From a virus: a stretch of 30,440 nucleotides of DNA. The notes below the pieces were generated by a model. That model was not told the origin of the DNA. It did not search any database and was given only the letters and a program-made list of their open reading frames with translations. The translations under genes were made by a program, and so were the position numbers. The DNA lies in the IMG/VR virus record IMGVR_UViG_3300037247_001777, positions 1 through 30,440 of that record. The stretch is one strand, 5' to 3'. Shown here one piece after another: positions 22,251 to 30,387 of the stretch (position 1 is the first letter of the stretch; every line of letters begins with the position of its first letter).

Positions 22251-22544
22251 ATGGCTACAAGAAGCAAGAAGAAAGAACAGCAGAAGACGAAATGGGAATT
22301 GACTGGATCTCAACAGGAGATCGTTCGCCAAACTGGGCTACGCCAGGACAACGAAATCCAGATGCTTAAAACGCATCACACTCGAGAGATGGCCGTCTAC
22401 ATCAGCACGGTCAGGAAAGAGCTGAAGGTTCCATCGGGGATCGCTATCGGCTTGGATGCGGAGAAGTCTCCGATGTTCATCCGCAAGCTGACGGCAGACG
22501 AAACGAAGAAGATGATGAACGGAGACAAGGAGCCGAATGGCTGA
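22251..22544 (+). CDS. Small hypothetical protein upstream of the large tail protein
   Basis: This 97-residue protein has a Lys-rich N-terminus (RSKKKEQQKTKW), a helical middle (about 20-60) and a C-terminal segment with MFIRKLTADETKK. An AAAGGAG site is present. Its last eight bases overlap the start of the 1213-residue tail protein, so the two are translationally coupled and may be made in step. The role is unknown. A chaperone or minor tail component is possible from its position. Confidence 0.6.
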   Translation: MATRSKKKEQQKTKWELTGSQQEIVRQTGLRQDNEIQMLKTHHTREMAVYISTVRKELKVPSGIAIGLDAEKSPMFIRKLTADETKKMMNGDKEPNG

Positions 22545-25500
22545 AGAACAGTCAGTCGGAATTGATCTGGAGAACTTGGGCCTGACCCTGTCCCGACCAG
22601 GTGATGTGCTGGAGGAAGGTCATTTCGTCCGCCTGGACAACATGACCTCTCGCCGGAGTGGGTTCATCGAGACTCGGGCCGGTAGTGTCAAGGCAAACGG
22701 CACCGCCATCCCGGCGGTTCCTGCTTCGGTGCATTCTCTGGCCCGCATGATTGTCTCCGGAACAGGCATCAACTACCAGGCGGCCGGCACTGAAATCTTC
22801 CGAAACTTCACCAGTATTTCCAGTGGCCACTCAGGGGACCCTGTCATTTTCGAAGACTTCAAGATCGACCTTTCGTTGATCCCGCACATGATCGTCTTCG
22901 AGGCCGACAAGAAGATCAAGGATGATGGGACCACGACCACGGGTTTCGGGATAGCGCCTGGGCCGGTTGCTACGGCTGTAGCGGATGCCGAGCAGGCTGT
23001 GATCATTGACAATTTCGACAATTTCACAAACTACACGGGCGTCGAGATGGCCCTGGAAGACGATGGGGTCATCAAGCAAGAGGGCGCCAACTCCATGAAG
23101 ATGACCGTGGAAGCCCTCGCGCGTGGGACTGCGACACGCACTATCGCCCTGGATCTGGGGCAGTTCGTGATCCCCGACGACAGCGACCAGTTTGACTTTA
23201 TCCATTTTTGGCTTCGTGTCGATCAGCCCAAAAACCTGAAAGAAGTCAGGGTCATGTTCGACGTGGATCCCGTAACGAATGACTTCACCCGGAATTACTA
23301 CTGGAAGGCGATTGAAGCCAACCTGTTTACCCCCGTGATTGATTTTGTCCAAACTGCACAAGAAGGGCGTGATGACGGCCTTCGTGAAACCCAGCTGGAC
23401 GCAGCATTTACTGACGCTGAATTCGATAGTTCCTTTGATTTTGAAGAAATCACCCGAGGTGAACAACAGTGGACTGAATTCTACATCAAGAAAAATGAGT
23501 TCCAGCGAGTCGGTAGTGATCCCAATGATTTTTCCAATGTCGCTGCCATCCGGATTGTGGTCGAGGCCAACGAGTGCGGGCCCGTTGTCGTCCATATCGA
23601 TGACGGTAAGATGGTGGGTGGAGTCGCCTACCGTCTTTTTGGAAATGAGGAATTCGGCAGTGGATACGATTGGCGCTACGTCTACCGGAACAGCAGCACC
23701 GGCAGTATCAGTCCTCTCTCACCGACAGACGATCCGATCACGGTTGAAAGAACCCGGGCCGACGTCACGATCACGTTCTCAACGGACCTCCAGGTAGATA
23801 AGATCGACGTCTATCGCAGGGGCGGAGAGCTGGCTGCGCAATGGCTATTTTCGGACACCATCGACAACAATACCGGTGGCGGCACCATTTCCTTTTTCGA
23901 TGGGCTTCCGGACTCCGACCTGGGATCGATCATCGAGACCAGTCAGATCGAGGTTCCCGCAACGGCCACGGTTGTGGCCATTCACCAAAATCGGGCTTGG
24001 CTAGATGATTCAGCCAATCCTGATCGACTTTGGTATTCCCGGAAACTCAAGATCGAGGAATTCGAATCAAGCGGCTTTATCGTCGCTTCACAGGGCGGTG
24101 ATCGGGTGCGCAGGCCTTTCGCGCTGAACGATCAACTCTACGTCTTTACTGACCGTTCGATCGAGCGAATTGTCGGAACCTCTCCAAGCCAGTTTCAGCC
24201 CTTAGCCACAGGAGCTCAACGCGGCCTGTTTGCGAAGTATGCCATGGTGCTCGGCGGAGGCGTGATCTTCTTCCGTGCTTACGATGGCATCTACGCTTTC
24301 GGAGGAAGTGGCAGAGCTGAGAAGCTGACGGAGCAGATCGATCCTCTATTCGAAGGCTTTGCGGTCGAGGGATTCCTTGCCATCGACGGTACGCAATCGG
24401 ACAGCGAACGCCTGGGATTCTTCGATAACCGACTCTTCTATGCCTACACCGATACGGGAGCCACGCGGCGGGAAATGGTCTATGACTTTCTAGCGAAGAG
24501 ATGGGAACCTTCTGACCGTCCTTCCACTTCCTTTCTGCTCCTGGACGACCTGGGCGACTTCCATTCGGGTCGGGCCGATGGCTTCGTCATGATCCGAGAG
24601 AGGCTTAACCAGGACGATGGGACCAACATCACCTTCGAGGCCCGCACCAAATTCTACGACTTTGGAGCCAAGCAGCAAGAAAAGAACTTCACCGAACTGA
24701 TCGTGGATGCTGACACCGGCAGCCAGAACGTCACGATCACGGCCCACTTCGACAACGACGCCACAAGCGCAGTTCTGGGAACCCTCAATACCAGCAGCCG
24801 CACCCAGGTCCATTTCCCGATCAACTCTGGGGAGGGGACCTTTGCCCGAAACATGGCTATTGGCATTACCGGAGACAACGGCAATGTCAGGATGCGCTTT
24901 TACAAGGTCGTTCCTAACTTCTGGGTTGAGCCTCGAACTCAGCTCCAGACGATCACGGATTGGGCGGATTATGGAACCCCCAAGCGGAAACATCTGCGCC
25001 AGCTCCTCCTCGAACTGGACACGGGTTCTACCACAGCCGACGTCAGAGTCTTTTGTGACGGCAGTACCTCTGCAGTGGGGACTTTCTTAGCTGTATCCAC
25101 AACCGGCCGGCAGAGAAAGGTCCTCTCTCTGCCCTTTGATACGACCTGCAAGGTGGCTCGGATCTCCGTCAACTCCACTTCGGCCACGGTTCCGGTCAAA
25201 GTCTACAGCCATACCTTCGACTGGCTTGACGATTCCTTGGAAACGACAACCCGGATGCAGACCAACTGGGATGACTCTGGAATTCCAAGCGAGAAGTATT
25301 TCGTTCAGTTGATCTTGGAGATCGACACCCTGTCGCAAAACGTGACGGTGACTCCTGAAGTGGATCTCGTGGACCAAACTCCCTTCACGGTCAACACCAC
25401 GGGCCAAAAAAAGGTTTATCTCTCGTTCGACAAGGATACGAAGGGCTCCCTGATTCGGCTGAAGATCTCGGCAGTTACCAGCACCGAGTTTATTTACTAC

Positions 25501-26178
25501 AGCCACCAGTACGAGGCTCTAGCCGAACCCAGGCCGGTCATCGGGAACCAAACAGAGTGGTCAACGATGGCCTGGGCCGGGGACAAGCGCCTGCGGCAGT
25601 TGATCTTGGAGATCGACACCCTCGGGCAACCTCTCGATGTCAGCGTAGAGGTCGACGGAGTGATCTCGGAAACCTTCTCGGTCACCACAACGACTGGCCG
25701 CGAAGTCCAGATCATATCCCTGAAGAAAGATACGATTGGCAAGATCTGTCGCCTTACTTTTAACTCCCCCGGATCCAATGCCTTCTCGTACTACACGCAC
25801 GATTTTGAGTTTCTGCGTGATCCGCTGGACGTCACCCGCTGGGACACCTACGAGTTGGATTTTGGCTATACCCGCTGGAAATACATTCGTCGACTCTGGA
25901 TTGCTGCGCAAGGAGCGTCAGCGATCACTCTCGATGTGTTCGTCGATGAAGCAACCCCGGCGTCCTTCACGACCGGCTTCACGCTCAATAAGGCATCAGG
26001 TTGGACGCGGCTGGAAATCACCTTTCCTCCTGCGTTGAAAGGTCAGCTGTTCCGCTTCGTTTTCACTTCGTCTGCGGCCTTCAAGTTGTGGCTCGAGGAG
26101 TCGGACGTGGAATGGCATCCCCTGGCCGGTGAGCGCGGTTATGAACGAGCGCGATTGGTCTCTCCTCGCGCTGCTTAA
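22537..26178 (+). CDS. Large tail structural protein with C-terminal repeats (1213 residues)
   Basis: The N-terminal region (about 1-60, with LDNMTSRRSGFIETRAG) and the middle (about 480-640, DRLWYSRKLK, QLYVFTDRSIERI, VIFFRAYDGIYAFGG) resemble large podovirus tail/stabilisation-type proteins with beta-propeller-like blades. The C-terminal third carries five repeats of about 96-102 residues starting near 710, 806, 908, 1005 and 1100. Each repeat has a Trp or aromatic lead, a basic segment, then LRQLILEIDT-like strands and a SHxF/YTHDF-like end. Two repeats share 26 identical bases (25306-25331 and 25597-25622). It is probably the central tail tube or hub component. ATG at 22537 has AAGGAG before it. 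The chain is intact. Confidence 0.7.
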   Translation: MAEEQSVGIDLENLGLTLSRPGDVLEEGHFVRLDNMTSRRSGFIETRAGSVKANGTAIPAVPASVHSLARMIVSGTGINYQAAGTEIFRNFTSISSGHSGDPVIFEDFKIDLSLIPHMIVFEADKKIKDDGTTTTGFGIAPGPVATAVADAEQAVIIDNFDNFTNYTGVEMALEDDGVIKQEGANSMKMTVEALARGTATRTIALDLGQFVIPDDSDQFDFIHFWLRVDQPKNLKEVRVMFDVDPVTNDFTRNYYWKAIEANLFTPVIDFVQTAQEGRDDGLRETQLDAAFTDAEFDSSFDFEEITRGEQQWTEFYIKKNEFQRVGSDPNDFSNVAAIRIVVEANECGPVVVHIDDGKMVGGVAYRLFGNEEFGSGYDWRYVYRNSSTGSISPLSPTDDPITVERTRADVTITFSTDLQVDKIDVYRRGGELAAQWLFSDTIDNNTGGGTISFFDGLPDSDLGSIIETSQIEVPATATVVAIHQNRAWLDDSANPDRLWYSRKLKIEEFESSGFIVASQGGDRVRRPFALNDQLYVFTDRSIERIVGTSPSQFQPLATGAQRGLFAKYAMVLGGGVIFFRAYDGIYAFGGSGRAEKLTEQIDPLFEGFAVEGFLAIDGTQSDSERLGFFDNRLFYAYTDTGATRREMVYDFLAKRWEPSDRPSTSFLLLDDLGDFHSGRADGFVMIRERLNQDDGTNITFEARTKFYDFGAKQQEKNFTELIVDADTGSQNVTITAHFDNDATSAVLGTLNTSSRTQVHFPINSGEGTFARNMAIGITGDNGNVRMRFYKVVPNFWVEPRTQLQTITDWADYGTPKRKHLRQLLLELDTGSTTADVRVFCDGSTSAVGTFLAVSTTGRQRKVLSLPFDTTCKVARISVNSTSATVPVKVYSHTFDWLDDSLETTTRMQTNWDDSGIPSEKYFVQLILEIDTLSQNVTVTPEVDLVDQTPFTVNTTGQKKVYLSFDKDTKGSLIRLKISAVTSTEFIYYSHQYEALAEPRPVIGNQTEWSTMAWAGDKRLRQLILEIDTLGQPLDVSVEVDGVISETFSVTTTTGREVQIISLKKDTIGKICRLTFNSPGSNAFSYYTHDFEFLRDPLDVTRWDTYELDFGYTRWKYIRRLWIAAQGASAITLDVFVDEATPASFTTGFTLNKASGWTRLEITFPPALKGQLFRFVFTSSAAFKLWLEESDVEWHPLAGERGYERARLVSPRAA

Positions 26179-26196
26179 GGAGCTTTTGCAGGAAAT

Positions 26197-26412
26197 ATGA
26201 GCAAGGACGCGATTCGACCAGCTGACAACATCAAACTGGCCGAGATAGAGCTCAACATCGAGCGTGGCGGAAAGACCATGCTGGAGGACGTTCAGAGCCT
26301 GATCGAGCGGATCAAGGCGGACGAGAAGAAGATCCGCCAGAGGGAGAAGGAGATCAACGATCACCACCGGCACATGGATGGGATTTACCGCGATCACCTG
26401 GATCGGGGATGA
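26197..26412 (+). CDS. Small coiled-coil protein ending in an HMDGIYR motif
   Basis: The 71-residue product is mostly a charged coiled coil (about 14-55, LAEIELNIERGG and SLIERIKADEKKIRQ) followed by EINDHHRHMDGIYRDHLDRG at the end. The last part is encoded by DNA that recurs at 29126-29158 inside the GNAT-like gene, in the same reading frame. An AAGGAGC site lies upstream at 26178-26184, somewhat far, and GCAGGAA is nearer. The coiled coil suggests a trimeric linker or tail connector. The shared motif could be a docking peptide or a footprint of recombination. Confidence 0.65.
   Translation: MSKDAIRPADNIKLAEIELNIERGGKTMLEDVQSLIERIKADEKKIRQREKEINDHHRHMDGIYRDHLDRG
26361..26393 (+). repeat. 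33-nt direct repeat, left copy
   Basis: These 33 bases match 29126-29158 with two mismatches, including 24 consecutive identical bases (26370-26393). Both copies encode an HHxHMDGIYR segment in the same frame, but in otherwise different proteins. The copies bracket a 2.7 kb block of fibre-like genes (26425-28982). The match is far better than expected between unrelated genes and suggests a shared peptide module or a recombination joint. Confidence 0.8.
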
Positions 26413-26424
26413 CGGAGTTATTTT

Positions 26425-26868
26425 ATGCCAAATGAAACAGCTGGGCAGCTTCAAGTGGAAGAAAACGATTGGGATTACCTCAACTTCATCCTGCGCGATA
26501 TTCAAGGAAGGATCGATGCTCAAGGAGGGACCAGCGGAGATTTCACGCATCAGGCCGACATCGACGCGGGAGACAATCGCGTTGTCAATATCGCGGATCC
26601 GGTCGAGCCCCAGGACGTAGTGACTTTGCTGTACCTTGAGACCAACTTCGTCGCCAAGCCGGACACGGACACCACCAAGACAGATACCGAGTTGAACAAA
26701 GTAGCCAACCCCATCGTCAACGTCGGTAAAGGCTTTTCGGAAACCTCAATGGATATCGGAAATGACCCCATCAACGGCGCGATTCTTACTGCCAACTCGG
26801 GAATCCGGGGAAGGTGGAAATGGAACAACGCCCATGAAATCCACACGATTGTGTCAGGTGTTTACTAA
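26425..26868 (+). CDS. Fibre-like protein with a trimerisation-type motif
   Basis: The 147-residue protein begins with a helical segment (VEENDWDYLNFILRDIQGRI, about 11-30). It then has a pattern typical of phage fibres and head fibres: ADIDAGDNRVVNIADP (44-59) followed by QDVVTLLYLETNF (63-75), where a Gly/Asn-Pro turn leads into an aligned helix. The C-terminal half is beta-rich with GRWKWNN near the end. It probably forms a trimeric attachment or base part for the small proteins that follow. ATG is the start, preceded by GACGGAG. Its stop overlaps the next start (TAATG). Confidence 0.65.
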   Translation: MPNETAGQLQVEENDWDYLNFILRDIQGRIDAQGGTSGDFTHQADIDAGDNRVVNIADPVEPQDVVTLLYLETNFVAKPDTDTTKTDTELNKVANPIVNVGKGFSETSMDIGNDPINGAILTANSGIRGRWKWNNAHEIHTIVSGVY

Positions 26869-27278
26869 TGACGACTCTTTGCGAAACCGAACCGAGTCGA
26901 ATCGTTGATTTCGCTGAAATCTGCCAGGTCGTGTTGCCGTTGAACCTCGATGAAATATGCCGTATCGGAGCAGGCCGCAACGTGCTTTCGCTTTTGATCA
27001 TCGCCTGCAATTTCACCAGCATCGGCAGAGGCTATGATCTCAAGGCAAGCATTCTTGGCTTGGGAGGGAACTCGATCTTTTTACGAGGTAGCAAAACAGG
27101 GGTTCAAAGATTCCTGCAGGCAGGGGGTACAGAATGTTGGAATATTCACCTGAGAGCCAGGGAGGATTGGATCCTTGAAGGAGGTGCGTCTGCAGCCGCC
27201 AGTATAGCGATGACGATCAGCTCCACAGATCTCGTAACCGAATTGGTCGATCCCGACGGCAGCGCGAAGTGCGCTTAG
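26868..27278 (+). CDS. Small beta protein, paralogue 1
   Basis: This 136-residue protein and the next gene are clearly paralogous. Both contain an AGR...L..II.CNFT block, GYDLK, a G..N..F.RGS segment and an AGGTE.W....R block with a terminal SIA.T.S strand. The shared fold is likely a small all-beta domain used in fibre tips or decorations. The start overlaps the preceding stop (TAATG), showing coupling. The N-terminal 25 residues are not shared with the paralogue. No database family can be named from the sequence alone. Confidence 0.6.
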   Translation: MTTLCETEPSRIVDFAEICQVVLPLNLDEICRIGAGRNVLSLLIIACNFTSIGRGYDLKASILGLGGNSIFLRGSKTGVQRFLQAGGTECWNIHLRAREDWILEGGASAAASIAMTISSTDLVTELVDPDGSAKCA

Positions 27279-27282
27279 AGTT

Positions 27283-27636
27283 ATGGCACAAAACGAAGTA
27301 TTTTACCCAGAACCGGCTCAACTCGAAATTCCTCTAGCTTTGACGCTGGTCTATCAAATCACAGCTGGCAGAACGGCGCTGCAGCTGGAAATCATCGTCT
27401 GCAACTTTACGATTATTGATACTGGATACGATCTCAAAGTACACCCGGAGGGCCTTACTGGGAACCAGTATTTTTGGCGAGGGTCAGCAACGGCACAAGC
27501 CGGGAGACTCCCCGCAGGCGGGACGGAAATTTGGCACTTGAATGTCAGGCCGGGGGCTTCCTGGGAAATTGAGGCTGCGGCTGAAACGGTCAACAGCATC
27601 GCTATTACGGTTAGCCCAGCAGAAAAGGAAGACTAA
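27283..27636 (+). CDS. Small beta protein, paralogue 2
   Basis: The 117-residue product is the second copy of the family above: it keeps TAGRTALQLEIIVCNFT, GYDLKV, NQYFWRGSATA and PAGGTEIWHLNVRP. The overall identity looks moderate, so the duplication is not recent. It starts a few bases after the previous stop; no strong ribosome binding site is present, so translation probably depends on its neighbour. It may form a heteromer with paralogue 1 in a fibre or tip structure. The function is inferred only from the fibre-block context. Confidence 0.6.
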   Translation: MAQNEVFYPEPAQLEIPLALTLVYQITAGRTALQLEIIVCNFTIIDTGYDLKVHPEGLTGNQYFWRGSATAQAGRLPAGGTEIWHLNVRPGASWEIEAAAETVNSIAITVSPAEKED

Positions 27637-28077
27637 GTGAAAGAGAGCGAAATTTCATTTCCACAGCCAGGACAGGACAAAACCACGGGTCGCGGTACTT
27701 TGCCCAATCCGGTTGGCACTGGAGTTGAGCAACTTCCAGACCCAGTGGGTGCTGTAGTGGGTCTCCAGACTACTCCAATACAAATTGACGATTACTCGAC
27801 CCCTATCCCCAACGTAACGGGCTTACTCGTTTTCGGCGTGAATGACTACACGAACGAACGATCTTTTATCATCAATAGGGGCATGATAATCACAGTTGAC
27901 CCTGCGTTCCCGATATCAGATGAAGCCGCCATCTCGTCCTCAATCATCGCCCGATTCGCTACAACCCAACCGGATCCACTGACCGAGGTCGTGATCCGCT
28001 ATCTGCCTCTTCCCCTAGGCGCACATCCACACGAGGACCGCACAGTTTTTTTCTCTATTGTGACTTTCAACCCATGA
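27637..28077 (+). CDS. Hypothetical fibre-block protein
   Basis: The 146-residue protein has a Pro/Gly-rich N-terminal region (1-50) and a beta-rich C-terminal region with VTGLLVFGVNDYTNERSF near 60-77 and alternating hydrophobic residues. The GTG start immediately follows the upstream stop, and GAAAAGGAAGAC provides a modest binding site. It overlaps the following gene by four bases (ATGA). It is likely part of the tail fibre or tip complex, but I do not recognise a family. Confidence 0.55.
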   Translation: MKESEISFPQPGQDKTTGRGTLPNPVGTGVEQLPDPVGAVVGLQTTPIQIDDYSTPIPNVTGLLVFGVNDYTNERSFIINRGMIITVDPAFPISDEAAISSSIIARFATTQPDPLTEVVIRYLPLPLGAHPHEDRTVFFSIVTFNP

Positions 28078-28982
28078 GAAAAATTATAGACACATTGCCC
28101 GGATCTGGATTTCCTAAATTGGTTGGTGGCGTTTCTAACATCACTGGTCAGTTCACATACCTTGGGCTCGGTCCCACTCTTTTCGGCCAGCCCGGTGGTA
28201 CAGGGGATCTTACGGCGACCGCCGAGCTCGGTAGCCAGTTTGGAGGCGACCCATCGGACCTGGACACGTCGGTCTTGATGGGTTTATCTGGTTCTGGGCC
28301 TGGGGGGCTTGCAGTCGTCAGGGGAAACGGCTTTGACGCTGTAAACGCCAGCGCCTTCTGGGAGTTTGTGGACGGAGACACGATACGGTTAACCCGAACT
28401 GCGGACGACAATAACGACCTCGTCATGGCCGGTGCCTCCTCCCTTGAGTTCAACGACTTCCCGGTCGATATTACACGAGGAATCGTAACGCTGCTTGGCA
28501 GTCAGACGATTGCCTCTACCACTCTGGCATCCCCCGTTGCTGTGGGTAGATCCGCCGTGGTCTTCCGTGGCACCCAGGCACTAAGCGGCTCTGGGGATTC
28601 GGATGAATGGATGGTCAACATTTACCTGTCTGACGTTGTTGGTGACAACTACACCACCATCACCGTTGAAACAGGCAACACGGGCGGCGGTACTCAGGAG
28701 ACCCACTGGACCATTCTTGCGTTCGAAGAAGATGCGAATGTCCTCGTCCAGCAACATGAGGCGATCATGGCCGGCACAAGCACCACGAACACGCTCAGTC
28801 CTGCTGTCGATGTCGACAAAACAGTTCTTTGGCCGATGGGCGTAGGCTTTACCGAAGAAGAAGAAAATCCCCGAGAACTTGCACATGAGATCACACTGAC
28901 CAATTCTACAACCGTCACTACCACGAGGAACATGGCCGGGGATACTCTTCATCAGTGGTTCAATACTCTTGAGTTCCTTTAG
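28074..28982 (+). CDS. Hypothetical tail/fibre-associated protein (302 residues)
   Basis: This protein is rich in Gly, Ser, Thr and Asp with alternating hydrophobic residues, suggesting beta-structure. Notable pieces are a Gly-rich N-terminal half (TYLGLGPTLFGQPGGTGDL around 28-46), a central VVFRGTQALSG block (about 162-172) and a C-terminal TRNMAGDTLHQWFNTLEFL end. It has no signal peptide or transmembrane segment. Its ATG overlaps the upstream stop. It closes the gene block that lies between the two 33-nt repeats. It could be a receptor-binding or tip protein; the assignment rests on composition and position. Confidence 0.6.
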   Translation: MRKIIDTLPGSGFPKLVGGVSNITGQFTYLGLGPTLFGQPGGTGDLTATAELGSQFGGDPSDLDTSVLMGLSGSGPGGLAVVRGNGFDAVNASAFWEFVDGDTIRLTRTADDNNDLVMAGASSLEFNDFPVDITRGIVTLLGSQTIASTTLASPVAVGRSAVVFRGTQALSGSGDSDEWMVNIYLSDVVGDNYTTITVETGNTGGGTQETHWTILAFEEDANVLVQQHEAIMAGTSTTNTLSPAVDVDKTVLWPMGVGFTEEEENPRELAHEITLTNSTTVTTTRNMAGDTLHQWFNTLEFL

Positions 28983-29021
28983 AGAGATGACAGCACCGAT
29001 AGAATGAACACAGAGGTAATT

Positions 29022-29612
29022 ATGGCATCCATACCAACAAGCATGACTGCAACCAACGGGATCGTTGCGTATCCCTGGTGGTCCAACAAGGACCTCTTTC
29101 CAGCGGACATGGTGGAGAACATCTATCACCACTTGCACATGGATGGGATTTACCGCGAAGTCATGCACGAGCGGGAGCTCCCCAAAGAGGAATTCGTGGC
29201 CATGATGAGCGGTTATCCCAACACGATTCTGACGCTCTTTGTGGATACGAATACAGGGAAGTACCCGGGGATCGGCTGGATAGGCGATATTTCCAGGACG
29301 GACACGATTATGAGGGGAGTTGGGGCTTTTGCCTTCTTCCGTGAATTCTGGAACCCGAAAATAACCAAGGCGTGTGGGATCCGGGTCCTAGATAATTGGT
29401 TCAATGACATTGGATTCGATCTGATCTATGGACTGACGCCCCAGCCAAACATACTGGCAAGGCGCTATTGCCAACAGTTGGGCTTTCGATACATCGCGCA
29501 CCTGCCTGGATTTACTTGCTACCACGGGGAAACCGTTGATGGCTTGATTTGTATGCAGACCAAAGAAGAATTCAATGCTTCTCTTAACTACAAGGAGTTG
29601 ATCAATGGGTAA
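29022..29612 (+). CDS. GNAT-like acetyltransferase domain protein
   Basis: The product (196 residues from ATG 29022) has features of the GNAT N-acyltransferase fold. An N-terminal helical part leads to a central beta-region (TILTLFVDTNTGKYPGIGWIGDI), a helix with RVLDNWFNDIGFDLIYG, and a late NILARRYCQQLGFRYIAHLPG segment resembling the acyl-CoA-proximal A-x-R-x5-GF motif. The start at 29022 is preferred over ATG 29004 because AGAGG lies nearby. The HHLHMDGIYRE segment near residues 36-46 is encoded by the right-hand 33-nt repeat. Such domains occur in phage virion-gene blocks, where their substrate is unknown. Catalytic activity is not proven. Confidence 0.6.
   Translation: MASIPTSMTATNGIVAYPWWSNKDLFPADMVENIYHHLHMDGIYREVMHERELPKEEFVAMMSGYPNTILTLFVDTNTGKYPGIGWIGDISRTDTIMRGVGAFAFFREFWNPKITKACGIRVLDNWFNDIGFDLIYGLTPQPNILARRYCQQLGFRYIAHLPGFTCYHGETVDGLICMQTKEEFNASLNYKELING
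29126..29158 (+). repeat. 33-nt direct repeat, right copy
   Basis: This copy pairs with 26361-26393 with two mismatches (24 consecutive identical bases, 29135-29158). It lies inside the GNAT-like gene, in frame, encoding an HHLHMDGIYRE segment. Together the copies flank the fibre-like genes at 26425-28982. Homologous exchange between them would delete or swap that cassette; this is an inference. Confidence 0.8.
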
Positions 29613-30387
29613 ATCGGCAATGAAGACGGCAGAGAGCTCTCTGGGTGCGTCAGCCGAGCGCTTTGCAGCTTTGCAGGAGAAGCTAGAAGCCGAGTCCGCT
29701 CCACAGCGGAAACAGGTCGGGACCTACTTTTCGGACATTATCAGCGGTGACCGCCAGAAAGCCACACGAGCCCTGGCACCCCAGATTGAAGCCACCAGAG
29801 CTCAATTCGGGCAAGCTGGTAAGGCTATTGAGCGCAATCTGCCGCGTGGCGGGGTGCAGCAGCAGGCCCGATCCGATGTGGCCCAGGCCGAGGCCGGCGC
29901 AATCGGCAGCATTTATACCGGAGGTGTGAATGAGGCTTTGGCCCGATTGGCCGCACTTTCCACCTTTGGTACGCAGGCTGGCATCAGCGCTGGTGGCCAG
30001 GGTATAAGCGCAGGCACCGGTCTGGCGGAACTCGGAGCAAGTCAAAACCGCGCCGCTATGGGCGCTATGGGTTCGGCGGCTGGTGGCTTCGGCTTCTTGT
30101 CCTCCATGGCTCTCAAAGAAAACATTCAGATGTTGGAATTGGAGGAGTTCGAAGCGCTGAAAGATGCGCTTCTCGCCACTCCTCTCTTCAAGTACACCTG
30201 GAAAGACGACCCAACAGGAAAACAGTGCTCAGGTGTCATTTTAGAGAGGTCGGACCCCATTTTTGCTCACCCTGACGGTCAGAGCATCGACTTGCAGACC
30301 TTGATAGGAGCATTGTTGGCCACCGTCAAACAACATCAAATAGAAATAGAGCAGCTGAGGGAATCACTGAGGGAATCACATGCCTAA
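29605..30387 (+). CDS. Ala/Gly-rich virion protein with S74-type chaperone end
   Basis: The 260-residue protein has an Ala-, Gly- and Gln-rich helical N-terminal part (about 1-160), like internal or ejected virion proteins, and a C-terminal domain (about 166-260) resembling the S74 intramolecular chaperone. That domain has SSMALKENIQ (166-175), where S166 and K171 have the five-residue spacing of the known Ser-Lys self-cleavage pair, then PLFKYTWKDDPTG, CSGVILE and a long terminal helix (TLIGALLATVKQHQIEIEQL). In fibres, this domain trimerises the chain and cuts itself off. Here the N-terminus does not look like a fibre stalk, which is unusual. AAGGAG precedes the ATG, which overlaps the previous gene by eight bases. 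Confidence 0.7.
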   Translation: MGKSAMKTAESSLGASAERFAALQEKLEAESAPQRKQVGTYFSDIISGDRQKATRALAPQIEATRAQFGQAGKAIERNLPRGGVQQQARSDVAQAEAGAIGSIYTGGVNEALARLAALSTFGTQAGISAGGQGISAGTGLAELGASQNRAAMGAMGSAAGGFGFLSSMALKENIQMLELEEFEALKDALLATPLFKYTWKDDPTGKQCSGVILERSDPIFAHPDGQSIDLQTLIGALLATVKQHQIEIEQLRESLRESHA

